Shown piece after piece: positions 35,230 through 47,090 of a DNA stretch of 64,000 bases. The translations under genes were made by a program, and so were the position numbers. The stretch lies in the NCBI GenBank assembly GCA_018340805.1, contig JACMZG010001913.1:13582714-13646713 (forward strand). The letters are read 5' to 3'. The DNA is from Microvelia longipes. Lineage: Eukaryota > Arthropoda > Insecta > Hemiptera > Veliidae. The stretch's first letter is position 1; every line of letters starts with the position of its first letter. The notes beneath the pieces are model-generated. The model saw nothing but the letters and a program-made list of their open reading frames with translations. It ran no database searches and was not told where the DNA came from.

Positions 35230-37060
35230 TTTTTGACTCATTGGGCAGTTATTCTTATCGTTACTCATAGGAGCGATAATCCGTTTATTTGAACGACGAA
35301 GGTTTAGCTTGCCTTCATGTCCATGTTATGAACTCCCTAAGCTAAAATTCCCGACAAGTTCGTTTCAAGCCTTCGCTGGTTCAGGGGTCTACATTTTTAT
35401 AAATGTTTAGTAGAACTTTAACTCTTATGGTCTTCCAAGTAGAGGTCTACGCTACCTTGATTGTTGCGCCCCTTTTAGTAGTGCAAGAAGGTAATGAGAA
35501 ATTCATTATAATCTGTGTTGATAGTTAGGCTGCAATTAAAGCCCTTAATTCCATTCCTAGTAGCTCCTCTGCCCCCTTGCTCAAAATACAAAGCTCTGTC
35601 TCTGTTGGCAGAAAGTAAAACTGTTGAACTTAAGGAGGAATTACTGTTTTACGTAATGAGGAAGCAGATAAACTCGCTGGACCAGAACCTGTTCTTCCCC
35701 TCTTAGTTTTAGATGCTAAGACACTCTTGGTTGGCAGTTTTAGATGCTAAGACACTCTTGGTTGGCTGGTTAATGAACACCATAAAACTCAGCTGGCATG
35801 CCTTTATTGATTGCAGACAAGGAAATATGTTCATTACAGAGCCAACTTAAAAAAAATACAAATTTTCTATAATACGACACACGGCTAAAATCAATTGACA
35901 GCGCGCCAAAAATCTGAGAGGGAAAAAATTCTATTGGTTCAAACCGACCCCGCTCCTTCCCCCTCCACCTCATGACAACCTCGGTATAAAAAAAATACCT
36001 TTTTTGTTAATAAAATCATAAAAAGGCAACACTGGTGTTAAATATTTGTAACCTCGCGTCGCTTTTATTTCCTTCACTGTGCATATTGATTCGTTTTGTT
36101 TCGTTTCATTCTAATCTGTTCAATTCATCAAATTATTGCTTTGTTATATGATCTGAGTGCCTGTATTTGACGCATGGACATTCTTGGACAGTCTTGACTT
36201 TTTTAAGTCATGAATGCATTGTGTCATATTATTTTTATAATATGAAACAATACGCTTTCAATTATACAAACTTGACACAAAAAAAGCAATTTGTTTTGGA
36301 AAAGAGTAATTATAGCTTACTATTTAAATCGTCTAACTTTTATCATAGAACTATTATGTCTATTGTCATTACGTAATTAAAACTTTAACTCCACTTAATT
36401 CATACTTCCGAACAAATTTAAAGCAACACTTAGTTGATAAATTTATAAGATACAACAATATTCCTACTTAAAAGTAAGTAATAATTTTTTAAAAAATAAA
36501 AAAATACGATATCAAATAAAAATAATAAAATTCAAACATAACCTGACTTACAGTTGCCAGAGTAGGATTTTTTTGTTGTTAAAAAAAGGGATTTTTGTTA
36601 AAAAGGGGATTTTTTGGTTAAAAAAAGAGAGTTGAAAGCATTGCGATTTTGGCGGGCTGTCAATTGATTTTAGCCGTGTGTCGTATTATAATTAACCTCA
36701 GCAAGCGTTGCCTAGGATACTAGTTAATGTTTTGACCGGTCACTGTCAGTTGAACATCTTGATACATTCAGTAAAATCAGAGGCTCACTGTCCCATGTGT
36801 GGGGCACTATGAGGAGACAGCCTTTCACCTGCTTGCAGAGTATGAGGCCTATGCTTCTCTGCGTACCCGCATATTTGGCGTTGGCCTCTTGCATAAAGAG
36901 GAGATTTATTCTTTTTGTTAGAGAGATTCCTCCCATGTATCAACCGTTCAAAGATACTCTTGATAGAGGTGGTATGGGCTAAGAAATCGGGGCTAGCTTT
37001 GCCTCCCCACCTTATTACTTCTGCTACTAAGTTCATTAGTAATTGTTTAGTATACTAATT
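35230..37060 (+). mobile_element. LINE 3' remnant (overlap copy)
   Basis: Counterpart of 27280-29110. Here the RNase H tail reads NEEADKLAGPEPVLPLL without the frame change seen in copy 1, while the zinc finger region has an extra G near 36801. The nested TIR element lies at 35870-36688. Confidence 0.7.
35870..36688. mobile_element. Nested TIR element (overlap copy)
   Basis: Same termini (TAATACGACACACGGCTAAA and its complement) with TA on both sides. Counterpart of 27916-28737. Confidence 0.75.
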
Positions 37061-38467
37061 TTCTGGCAAATTATTTTTTTTAAATATTTTGCATCGCAAC
37101 TTTTTTTATTTCCCTCATTCTTTGAAATATCTTACTGATTTGATCGATTTAATATATTCTTCGTGCTTTATCCAAAACCTTATATTTATTTTTATAAAAC
37201 GGAACATTATGAGAAAGCTATTTTTGTTTCTAAATACAAGAAGAGAGTTTGTTTTGTTTGTCAAATGAAATGTAACAGGTTAAAAATTATAAAAATACAT
37301 TTTTTTAGGGTCAAGTTTGACATTTTAAAAGGAATGGAAAAAAGAAAATAAATCCCTAAATAAGCTAAGAGAAAAAAGCAAAGACACGAAAAGACCTTCT
37401 TGATTTTTCTTTATTTAAAAGAAAGATGTTTTTCTCATCCTTAGCTGGGGGTTTACATTTATACCCATGACAAACTTTCTTTCTTAAATATGTTGGGGAG
37501 AAAGAAAGATGTAAAAAGAGGTTATTACGAGGAAAAACAATGTATTCAAGATTCTTAAAAGACAAAATAACTTCAAGGAAAAAAGTCCCCGAGCTTAAAA
37601 AGAAGAAAAGCCTTTAAAATGTTTTCTTTTTTCTCCCCCAGTCCAGATTAATAGGTCTTCTCAACGGGTCTCCGGGGAGCCCCAGACTCGACCCCTCACG
37701 GTATCGTCGCCCCAGCTTTTTCTTAGAGATGCCACTTTTTTCTAGTTAATTCTTGTTTTAAAAAATTAAACTTTTTTACCTTTTTTCTTGTTGTTGGTTT
37801 AGGAAATAATATTTAATTAATTAATAAGATAGTTAATAACTTTTTTTGCGGTGATAAGATTAAATAAAGATGGATTTTTATAGCGTTCCTTATCTTTAGA
37901 GCTTTTTTTACATTTTATTAAACAGATTAAAAGAAATTTTGATTTTTTTAGTCATTGGATAAAAATCTTTTGTGAAAGATAAAACATTGTTAGAAGCAGC
38001 TAAAAAAGCCTTGTCTATAGTGAACTAATTTTTAATTAATAATGAATTGTAACATCCTTTACTTAGGTATTCATATCGTTTTTATACTATGACACTGATA
38101 GTCTTCTTTTTACATATAATTATTGTAGTTAGCTATTACTCCTCTCTCCTTTTCACCCTTTTCTTTCTCTACTATTTTTTACATTCAACACATCTATCAA
38201 AAGACGTAGAGGGGGATTTTTTTTGAAGAGGGTCTTTTGCCAAAAAAATGAACCTTTGCTGACAAACTCGGTTGACGTGAGAGGCTTAAGGTTATCCTAG
38301 CTTATAGGTAACTTCTTAAGACTAAATGTACCAGTGATTTCCCATGGCGCTTGAACGATCTGTATTCACTGTATAAAACCTGGTTAAGATATGGAAACCA
38401 TGGCTCACCCCTCACATCGGATGATTATCAATCATTACGATTACGTTTTATTTTTATTCATTTTTAC

Positions 38468-39638
38468 CCTTGTCTGGTTTTTTTTGTGATGGCACAAACA
38501 TTCTTCTTCGAGCAGCGTGACTAGGCATTTCTGATGAATGGATTTTGTTTATTTTTTTTTTAGGTAAATTTATATTTTCAAGTCTCGACATTTTGAAATA
38601 TGGCTACGTGTTACGAATTCAGTGTTTATGAAAATGACTGTGAATTGCTAAAGTTGAAATATTTATTAATTCTTAAGAAAACATAAAATGTCGACACATT
38701 CTTTTTATTTATTAAAGGCGACTGATATAATTAAAAAGGTAAAATATAAATGATTGGTCTCTCCACTTAATGGTATATAATAGTTATTTATGCCATAAGG
38801 CTGAGAAGTGTGTCTTTATGTCACGGCAATTAGATTTACCGACGAGCGAAGCGAGTCGGGAAAAATTGCCAAGACATAAAGACATTCTCAGCCTTATGGC
38901 ATACACTATTTTTTTTAGGTAGCACTCATTAAATAAACTGCGCTATATACTTTATTGAAAAAAAAAACGTCCAATTTACTCCATATTATCTTTTACTCAA
39001 AAATGTAAAAGCTTTACAAATAAACACACAAAAATTGTATACCCACATAGCACTGGAGTTTTCTTCCTATTATGTGGGTTAACCTTTCTATATTTTTTGA
39101 TTTTGTGATTATTTATTTATTTAAATAAAGGAACTAATAAAAAAAAAAAAAAAAAAAAAAAAATAGAACACCTTTTAAAAACGAAAAAAAATAGTCTACG
39201 AACAAAAGCAGAAACAAAATGAACGTTTTTAAAGAAACCCCATGAATGTTTTACACATGAAGGTTCTTTTTTAACACGCTACATTACAGTAATGGCGGCA
39301 ATATATGAATTACTTTTACGTCCTAGAAGTTTTTTTTGTACATTCATTATTGTCCTCGGAGGTGAAAAGTACTAAATAACCTCCTATAACAATAATGATT
39401 GGCTTCTCATCCTAAAAACGGTCCAATAAAGTGTTCAATTACGTACTACCTCAAAAAAACAAATTTACTCCAGAGTTAACTTTCTGCCGCATCCAGGGTA
39501 TTATCAGTCTATTAAATGCTATTATCAGTCTATTAGGCAGTTATTAAATGCCTAGAAACTCCAACACATATACGGCTGGATGCGGCTCAAAGTTTTCTCT
39601 CGTATAGTATATAAATTTATTTATATACTATTTATTAG
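38468..39638. other. Unique intron sequence with a palindrome
   Basis: First sequence unique to the right contig. It contains the palindrome at 38790-38902 and an A run of about 23 at 39140-39163. Near 39480-39590 TTCTGCCGCATCCAG and ATACGGCTGGATGCGGC form a short inverted pair. No gene. Confidence 0.55.
38790..38902. repeat. Palindrome with GACGAGCGAAGCGAGTC loop
   Basis: The arms ATGCCATAAGGCTGAGAA ... TCTTTATGTC and GACATAAAGAC ... TTCTCAGCCTTATGGCAT pair around the loop GACGAGCGAAGCGAGTCGGG (38841-38860). The right side continues ACTATTTTTTTTAGGTAGC. A diverged relative with the same loop type and tail (CATATACTATTTTTTTCGGT) is at about 60790-60930. Confidence 0.75.
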
Positions 39639-40407
39639 ACTAGACGTTGTAGCGAGCCATTTGGTTAACACTTCTAGTAAAGTGTATATTACTGTGTAGG
39701 TAGGTAATTGAGTATATCTAGTGAGAGAGGTGGGGAGTAATACTCTTGCGTCTCCTGCAACCAATAAGCGAGAGGGGCTCGTCTCTATAGAATGGATATT
39801 TCTTATCATTATACAATTTATGACCGCTAATCTAATATCAAATTATTCTTTTTTTAAATGCTTAATCTCTTGCACCTACTTTTTTAAAAATATTTTGATT
39901 TATTCTTCAAGAAATCAAGCTGTGTCTTAATTTATTGATTCAAAGTAAAATAATAGAGATATAACGATAGAAGTCATCAGACATAGAATTATAATATATT
40001 ATGAAGTACTGTTTAATTTAAAATAAAATACAATAAAATAGAGAAAGAAGAAAACAATTGACTTGAGTTCTAAACAATTAAATTACTTTAAATTTATTAA
40101 CTCTATACATGAAGATACAAAAAACACATTAACACACAAAAATTGAAGAATTAGACAAACACGATGATTAATTTATTAATATGAATCTTAAAATTTAATA
40201 TCAATTTATTAATCAATTACGGTCTTAATTAAAATAAATAATGCTTTACGAGGTATAATAAGGGAAGAACTGTAAAATCTGAAGGGGTAGAATAGAAAGA
40301 CCTTGTAGTTGACGAGGTGGGGGAAGTGGAATTGTATATCCCCATCTCACTGCGAGCTGAAACAACTAATATAAGTGTTAACCAAATGGCTCGCTACAAC
40401 GTCTAGT
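39639..40407. mobile_element. 769-bp TIR element with 9-bp target duplication (Mutator-like)
   Basis: The terminal inverted repeats share ACTAGACGTTGTAGCGAGCC and ATTTGGTTAACACTT. ATTTATTAG is duplicated at 39630-39638 and 40408-40416. Nine-base duplications with TIRs of over 30 bases fit Mutator-like elements (family knowledge; assignment is inference). No transposase ORF. The target site sits in a locally repeated TATATAAATTTATTTATATA context on both sides, so a longer flanking duplication is also possible. Confidence 0.8.
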
Positions 40408-40863
40408 ATTTATTAGTATATAAATTTATTTATATACTATTTAGTGCAGAACCTATCAATTGATCTATTGGATTGCTCCACAGAGTAGTTTATATATAAA
40501 AAGGGGTCTAATTCTTGCAATAATTATGAATTTGTTTCCTCAGGCAACTGATAGGAATTTAGCGTTTTATGCTGTTATTTTTTACGTTTTCTAATTTTAG
40601 ACTAGTAAACATTCTAATATAAATTGAATTAATTGAAGGCTTCAGTCCTTATTAAAATTTATTGAAAATAAATTGACGAAGAGCTTAGGGATCCTGAGCT
40701 TCTTCAGTTCTTAAAAATGACAAAAAAGAGAAAGTTTGATAATTAATAAAATTGTAAATGTTTTTATGTCCCGTGTCTAACTAAGTAAATAAATTTAAAA
40801 TTAAATTAAAAAAAGGGTAAAGGAAATAAAGTCTTCATTTAATTCAATTGATATTACAATTAA

Positions 40864-41097
40864 TATCGATCTGCTTCCGTGGCCGTGATCGTAAAGGCGT
40901 TCGATTTCGGCACCGGAGGTCCGGGGTTCGCAGCCCGTGCTATGCTCTAAGATTTTATGAATAGTATTTGTATTAAAAAGATTTCGCCAACTTTAATTAA
41001 TTCTTAGAGTGTAGTAGATTTATGGTGGTTCCCGCAGGGTGAATACCCTGATGGGCCGAAAGGCCCTAAAACGGGCATTCATTTATTTATTTATTAC
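40864..41097 (+). mobile_element. tRNA-derived SINE, family S1
   Basis: The head is tRNA-like: GATCTGCTTCCGTGGCCGTG with box A-like TGGCCGTGATCG (40880-40891), and box B GGTTCGCAGCC (40925-40935). The core contains TCGCCAACTTTAATTAATTC and GGTTCCCGCAGGGTGAATAC, then GATGGGCCGAAAGGCCC, and ends in a CATTTATTTATTTATTA tail. A second copy on the opposite strand is at 53009-53247. Pol III promoter boxes are visible; there is no protein. It lies 150 bases upstream of the CAMTA exon at 41246. Confidence 0.85.
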
Positions 41098-41245
41098 AAA
41101 TCATAACTGTTCAAAAGCTCTAAAAATTAGTCAACATTCTAGTCATATTTAATTATTTATTCCTTTACTGAGATAAGGAAAAATTATTTTTTCCTTTCCT
41201 GATTTAATTGTGATAAGAAAGTCTAAAATATTTATTCTTTTTCAG

Positions 41246-41313
41246 GAAATCGCAGCCATTCTTATCACATTCGAAAGACATATGGATTGGCAGTCGAAGG
41301 AAGTTAAGATTAG
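41246..41313 (+). CDS. CAMTA: CAMTA, CG-1 domain exon 2
   Basis: Acceptor TTTTTCAG (to 41245) and donor GTTTGT (41314). It codes 22 residues, EIAAILITFERHMDWQSKEV then KI, plus two bases AG that form Arg with the first G of the next exon. This continues directly from RWNTNE in the upstream exon and matches the conserved CAMTA segment in which human proteins read NEELAYLITFEKH-EW. The exon is too short to stand out as an ORF, but both junctions and the family alignment agree. It is preceded by a 40.7-kb intron, which includes a false ~8-kb duplication. Confidence 0.93.
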
Positions 41314-41636
41314 GTTTGTAATATAACTTTATATATTTCTTAAGCATCATATTTTCATTTGAGTTTTCGTTTTATTGTTGACTTTTGTAACCCCACGTAT
41401 TTTAAATTTTTAAGCAATATCCTTGGTGTAATAACATGGCTTATAGCTTTACTTAACATTAGAGTGTAATAGACCTTTGAAAATAATAAACATATATAGT
41501 ATAAAATAAATTAATAAAGTGGATTTGCAAAACAAGTTTGCAAATATTTTTTTAGTATATGGTTGTGAACAAAAAATCGGTTATGTGACAAAAGGCTGTT
41601 TTAAAGGTCCTTCATCACTAAAAAATAGGGTTACAC
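41314..41636. other. Intron 2 start, nothing recognised
   Basis: AT-rich intron sequence with no gene or repeat that I recognise. Confidence 0.45.
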
Positions 41637-41649
41637 AAACACACACACA

Positions 41650-41691
<42 letters not shown>

Positions 41692-41693
41692 AT

Positions 41694-41735
<42 letters not shown>
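41637..41735. repeat. (CA)n followed by (TA)n microsatellite
   Basis: About 50 bases of ACACAC with one CTC interruption, then AT repeats. Confidence 0.95.
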
Positions 41736-41736
<1 letters not shown>

Positions 41737-41764
41737 CATTTTCACTCTTTAAGTTCATAACTTT

Positions 41765-41950
41765 TAAATAATTCTTTCGCGGTGGTGCGTATGGTGGGAG
41801 AGTCTTTTGAATGCAGATTTCAAAGAAATCTGCTTTATTTCTTGCAGATCAATTAAGTTTTTTCTCAGGTTTATGCTTTTTTAGCGAATTTCCTTTGGGA
41901 AAAAAATTCGCTAATGGGATAGGCGTCATGGCGGAATTTGAACCTCGGAC
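41765..41950. repeat. Remnants of the SINE S3 / 'GCGAATTTCC' repeats
   Basis: 41770-41830 reads TTCTTTCGCGGTGGTGCGTA, similar to the S3 head at 43836. At 41884-41950, AGCGAATTTCCTTTGGG ... ATTCGCTAATGGGATAGGCG and GGCGGAATTTGAACCTCGG match the block near 19970. These are short and decayed. Confidence 0.45.
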
Positions 41951-42002
41951 ACACCAAATCCGTTTCAGAGGTCCCTAATGACGAAAAAAATTTTCGCGAG
42001 AC

Positions 42003-42142
<140 letters not shown>

Positions 42143-42144
42143 TA

Positions 42145-43318
42145 CAGGGTGTTTCATATAAAGTGTCACCACGAAAAAGAGGTGATAGTACTCCTCGAAA
42201 GGACAAAAAATGTCCTATAATATAAACCCGATCTCCAACGTTTTCCACAAGGTCAAATTTTAATATTTCAAAAAAATATTTGACCTCACATCATAAAAAA
42301 TTGTTAATAGGGGATTTAACTATTCAAGCTAGAAAGACGAAATTGGGCATTAGAAAGCTGAGTAAATTTCCTAGACAAACTACTAACCATGTCAAATATT
42401 TTGGAACTACTGCCCAAAATTTTGCATGAAACATGATTTTAAAAAAATGAAATTTTATGGAATTTTTGTAGTAAGGGCATTAGAGGAAGTAGAGATGAGC
42501 AAAAGTTCAGCCAAGAACGGAAAAAATCTCTTATGACTGACTTTAAGAAAATGTAAATTTTTCATACATTCAATAGACAAAAATGTAAGCTATTGTTGCT
42601 AGAAGTTGCAAAACTGATCATTTTTGTCGTATAAAAGTGAATAATGTGTTATTTTTAATAAAAAAAATTATTTTCGAAAATAATTTAATAATACGATTTT
42701 TTAGACTCTAGAAGGAAAATAAACCTATTTTATTCTTGCACATTTTTCTCTAAAACACTCTTTTCCCTTGCTTTTGAGATTTTTAATATTTATTACCATG
42801 TAATTAACATTGAGACATATGCAAAATGCCAAAAAAAAAATATCAGTTTTTGCAACTTCTAGGAAGAATGGCTTAAAATTTTGGACTATTGAATGTATAA
42901 AATTATTTAATTTTTCTTAAAGGGCATAAAGAGAAGTTTTTTCCGTTCTTGGCTGAACTTTTGCTCATCTCTTACTTCTATAATGCCTACTACAAAAATT
43001 TCATAAAATTCAGTTTTTTTTAAAAAATCATGTTTATGCAAAGTTTGGGCAGTAGTTCCAAAATATTGACAATGGTTTAGTAGTTTGTCCTTTAGGAAAT
43101 TTACTCAGCTTTCTAATGATACTGATTTCGCCTTTCTAGCTTGAATAGTTAAATCCCTATTAACAATTTTATGATGTGAGGTCAATATTTTTTTGAAATA
43201 TTAAATTGACCTTGTGGGAAAACGGTTGGAGATCGGGGTTTATATTATAGGACATTTTTTGTTCCTTTTGAGGAGTACTATCACTCCTTTTTGGTGGACA
43301 CTTTATATGAACACCCTG
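42145..43318. mobile_element. Palindromic TA-flanked MITE M1, copy B
   Basis: Complete copy of 1174 bases. It begins CAGGGTGTTTCATATAAAGT and ends with the complement ACTTTATATGAACACCCTG, with TA on both sides (42143-42144 and 43319-43320). The two halves pair over most of their length (for example GAGCAAAAGTTCAGCCAAGA at 42496 with TTGGCTGAACTTTTGCTC near 42950). The TA target and CAGGGTG-type ends suggest mobilisation by a Tc1/mariner-type transposase (inference). Confidence 0.9.
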
Positions 43319-43324
43319 TATATT

Positions 43325-43700
43325 ATATATGTATTTTGACCTTCTTGTAAACACTCTATCTTTCGAACGGATTAATATTTTTTAACCAAACTTGGTGCAA
43401 AAATCACCTTCGGGGGACACGAACCCTATTGAAAACAATTTTGTGACGTCATTAACCCGGTTTGCTGAGTCAGCGAAATTTTCAAAAAATCAGCAAATTC
43501 AGGGTTCATATTTTTTTGCCGCGAAAAAGGTCAAATATTTATTGTTTTTTGAGACGCTGAATCGAATGAAACCGGTCCGAAGTCGATACGAAACTCTAAG
43601 TTACCAAAAGTCGAAAAAAAACACAAAATTATAGAACCAAAAATTACGGTCGTTGAAAATTAAATTTCGAGTAGGGTGTCGTTTTCAATGTTTTTGGGCC
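43325..43700 (+). repeat. Distant family D relative
   Basis: Shares the architecture but not the exact words: TTCTTGTAAACACTCTATCT, TTGGTGCAAAAATCACC, GTGACGTCATTAACCCGG, CAGCGAAATTTTCAAAAAAT. The GACGTCATTAACCCG block is identical to family D. No gene. Confidence 0.5.
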
Positions 43701-43704
43701 TCTG

Positions 43705-44690
43705 AGTTGAATGCCAGTGGTCCGGAAGTCAATACGACCACTCAAACTCAGGTACCTGGGTTCACATCCTGGAAGGGTCGATAATTTTTTATTTTTTTTT
43801 TTTTACTAAATATAAGTTTACAACTAGAAAATAATTCTGGCGCGGTGGTCCGCATGTCGGGCGAATTTCCTTTGGATGCGAGCTTCAAACCCAGAGTACC
43901 TGGGTTCAAATCCTAGTAGGGACAATAATTTTTTTATCGTTTTTTTAACCTAATATAAGTTTACAAACTTAAAATAATTCTGGCGCGGTGGTTCGCATGT
44001 CGGCGAATTTCCTTTGGATGCGTGTTTCCGTGCTTTTTACATTATATAAGTTTACAACTAGTAAATAAATAATTCCGGCGCGGGTGGTCCGCTGTCGGGC
44101 GAATTTCATTAGAATGCGTGTTTCGTGCTAAACATTAAACAACCATTTCTGCTTATGCAAGAACCATGCCCATTGCGTGGTTCGGTTTATGCTTTAGAAC
44201 CTAAGCAGTTACTCAATTGTCAAGCACTGCTCGTAACTCATTTTTGTCTGTATTTCCAAAGGAAATGCGCTAAAACCTTTAAAGATAACTGACTAAGCTT
44301 TAAAGATAAGTAACTAATCTTTAAACTAGTGCAAATAATAGTGCGTATTCTAATTTTAGAGGCATAGTTTGTACAACAACTGGAGATTATGCGGATTTTC
44401 CTTTGGAAAATACAGACAAAAGAGTTACGGGCAGTGCTTGACAATTGAGTAACTGCTTAGGTTCTAAGCATGAACCGGAACCACGCAATGGCATGGTTCT
44501 TGCATAAGCAAGAAATGGTGTTATGTTTAGCACGGAAACACGCATTCTTAATGAAATTCGCCCGACAGCGGACCACCGCGCCGAATTATTATTTACTAGT
44601 TGTAAACTTATATAATGTAAAAGCACGGAAACACGCATCCAAAGGAAATTCGCCCGAACATGCGGACCACCGCGCCAGAAATTATTTTCA
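43705..44690. repeat. SINE S3 cluster arranged as an inverted repeat
   Basis: Direct tRNA-like heads come first: one ending with box B GGTTCACATCC (43759-43769), one with box A TGGCGCGGTGG (43838-43848) and perfect box B GGTTCAAATCC (43913-43923), then heads at 43978 and 44078 without box B. From about 44255 the sequence turns back on itself. TAGAACCTAAGCAGTTACTC at 44197 pairs with GAGTAACTGCTTAGGTTCTA at 44449. The heads return in reverse as CGGACCACCGCGCC at 44570 and 44665. So a SINE array has been folded into a ~430-base-arm palindrome. Any ORFs are shadows. Confidence 0.75.
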
Positions 44691-45970
44691 TTTACATCTC
44701 GCTTCTGGATTATTAGTGCAAACCAGTAATAATTAACTGAAATATAAATATTTCTAATCTTAATAACGACAAAGTATAACTTCTAAGTATTCCAAAATGA
44801 CCTTAGATTTTACTCATTATTGATTTATTAATATGTTACTATGTATGTTACTAGGTATTAGCCATTTTAAACAAACTATAATATAAATAAAAAATAACTA
44901 TAAATAAAAAAAATATAACATAAGACAAGGCTCTTTTTCATGAATTCTACTTAAGGTTTGTGATTCCTCTGTCCAGTTAAGTCTTCTCTTAGCCTGGTTC
45001 ACACATTCCTTGCCATGTTCTAGTTCGCACATCCCCTGCCATATTCTATCTTATCAAACTTAATCTGATATCATCTGGTCCGAAAACAAAACTAGGTTCT
45101 ATTTATTTGATTGTCCATTTCCCCTCTTCTTATCTTTTTGTTAAATTTTGTCTTGAAAATGTAGAAGCACCCTTGGTATTGTTTTCAATCTTTTCCTTTC
45201 CTATTTATTTTATATGACTTGTCACTATCCTTTCTCGTTATAAATGAAAATAGAAAGTATTTTCTCTTATAGGCTCTCCATCTTTTGACGAATTAACTTA
45301 GGGATTGGGGTTTAAATAAATAAAAAAATACATTTTATTTCCATTATATACTATTTTTAAAGTACAATGGCAACATTTCAATAATAAATAACAATATTTT
45401 TAATATTAATTTTTACGGGAAATTTGTTCTTTAATAATTTTACTAAAACAATGTTAATAAAGAAATTAAAATTAACCAAAGTAATATTTCAGTGATTATT
45501 TGCGCTAAGGAATTACAAAAGAAGAAAGCACTAGTGCCAACATATTAAAATTTAATTAAAAATAATGTTTTTCACAGTCATCTACTCTATACTGTTTGAC
45601 TGTGTCACGCATAGGTTACGTTGTTTTTATGCTTGAGAATTGAAACTTGTCACAAAAGATTATGTCAAACATAGGTCAACAACTACGGGACAAGTTTTGT
45701 TGCTCGGAATGTTAATGATTAAACAAATGTTGATGATTTCATCAATTTACTTAAAATTTGATACAAATGTATCTCTTTAAGTGGCGAATGGATCAACTAA
45801 ATTTTATTTTGATATCTGTCACCGTCTTAAAAAACTGATTGTTGAATTTATAGAATTTAATGAGCTGTCAATTTATTTTACTTGACTCAACTTATTATTA
45901 TTTTGTTGTTTTGCTATTAACCTATACTTGCAATTCAGTCCTATACTTGCAACTTAGTACAAAAAGTTCC
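44691..45970. other. Intron 2 sequence, nothing recognised
   Basis: AT-rich unique-looking DNA with no gene, RNA or repeat assigned. Confidence 0.5.
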
Positions 45971-45974
45971 AAAC

Positions 45975-47090
45975 CAGCTCATCTTCCTTGATCCTACCGA
46001 CCTTTAAGTCTCCTACTCGTAATGGGTAAAGTCCTTGAAAAGCTCCTACTTCATCGATTGCTCCCTATACTCAATCAATATCTTCCTAACCATCAATTGG
46101 ATTCAGATCCAACCATTCCACTATCCTACAATGCCATTTTCTCCTACCTTGAGACAAAGAAGTACTGTTCAGCGGTCTTTCTTGACGATGCTCAGGTCTT
46201 TGATAGAGTTTGGCATGCTGGCTTACTTTGGAAAGGCGTCATTCCTTTTACTTACTTCTTTATCCCAATGTCCTTTCTTGAAATAGATACTTTCGGGTCA
46301 GTTATGGATCATCGTTATTTTTAAGCAGGGTCCCTCAAGACAGTATTTTAGGACCAGTCCTGTATTCTATTTACACTCATGATATTCCAGATCATTTATC
46401 TACAATCCTTGAACCTTAGCCAATGATAAAGCTATCCTTTCAGTTCACGAAAACCACATAATTGCTTCTCATATCACCCAAAACTACCTCCTCCTTTTTT
46501 TGAGCTTTGAAGTAATTGAGGATTAAAATCAATGGACAGAAACGTGTTGATGTCATTTTCGCTCTTCGTATTGATACTTGTCTTTCAGTCACCCTCAATT
46601 AAGTTCCTATTCCTCTATCATCCTCCGTCCGATATCACGACCTTAACCTTGATAGACGATTAAACTGGCAGCTACCCACAAAAATTAAACGTACTGACGT
46701 TACAAGACTATACAAGATCCTGCTTCTTCTTTTATACCATAGGTCAAAATTATCACTGAGCAAGAAGATTAGATTGTACAATGTTGACCAAAAAACCCGC
46801 CTGGGCTTATGAGGCTTTGAACGCCTCCAAAGCCTTCAGCCAAAAATCCTAAGAAAAATCACCAATGCTCCATTTTATGTTTCCTTACCATCCATAATGA
46901 CCTCAATGTCCCATTTGACAGGGAACTCTCCAAATCCCGTTATCAAAAATTCCATGAATCCCTTATTAATCATCCTAATTATCTAGTACAACTCCTTTCC
47001 TTTGAAACCCTTCTGGACAATCCTGTCAGTGGCGGTAGTGGCCCAGAAATCAATGAAACCTGCTATGACCTCCCCTGAAGGTATTGTAAC
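45975..47090 (+). pseudogene. Jockey-like LINE reverse transcriptase remnant
   Basis: Recognisable pieces of ORF2 in changing frames: MGKVLEKLLLHRLLPILNQY at 46022, FLDDAQVFDRVWHAGLL at about 46180 (normally Asp-x-x-x-Ala-Phe-Asp), VPQDSILGPVLYSIYTHDIP at about 46330, a ruined YADD region near 46420, LNLDRRLNWQLPTKIKRTDV near 46640, and a C-terminal ELSKSRYQKFHESLINHPNY near 46930. These match the Jockey clade order. Many frameshifts; no endonuclease 5' part is seen. It is long dead, and older than the R1-like element at 12.6 kb. Confidence 0.85.

Larger units (their letters stand above)
31501..38467. other. Second copy of the duplicated ~6.97-kb block
   Basis: Partner of 23547-30500. It starts mid-Penelope at the same base where copy 1 matches, and copy 1 ends at the base corresponding to 38467. 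Beyond 38467 the sequence is new. This copy keeps some reading frames that copy 1 breaks (for example Penelope ADKGSTTVVMDYKDYSNEAH), but it has its own short deletions (for example around 33770-33990 and 36470-36600). Confidence 0.92.

Noticed and set aside
31501..38467. A genuine tandem duplication of Penelope, LINE and TIR elements
   Set aside because: Exact truncation of both copies at the N borders and indel-type differences point to an unmerged contig overlap.
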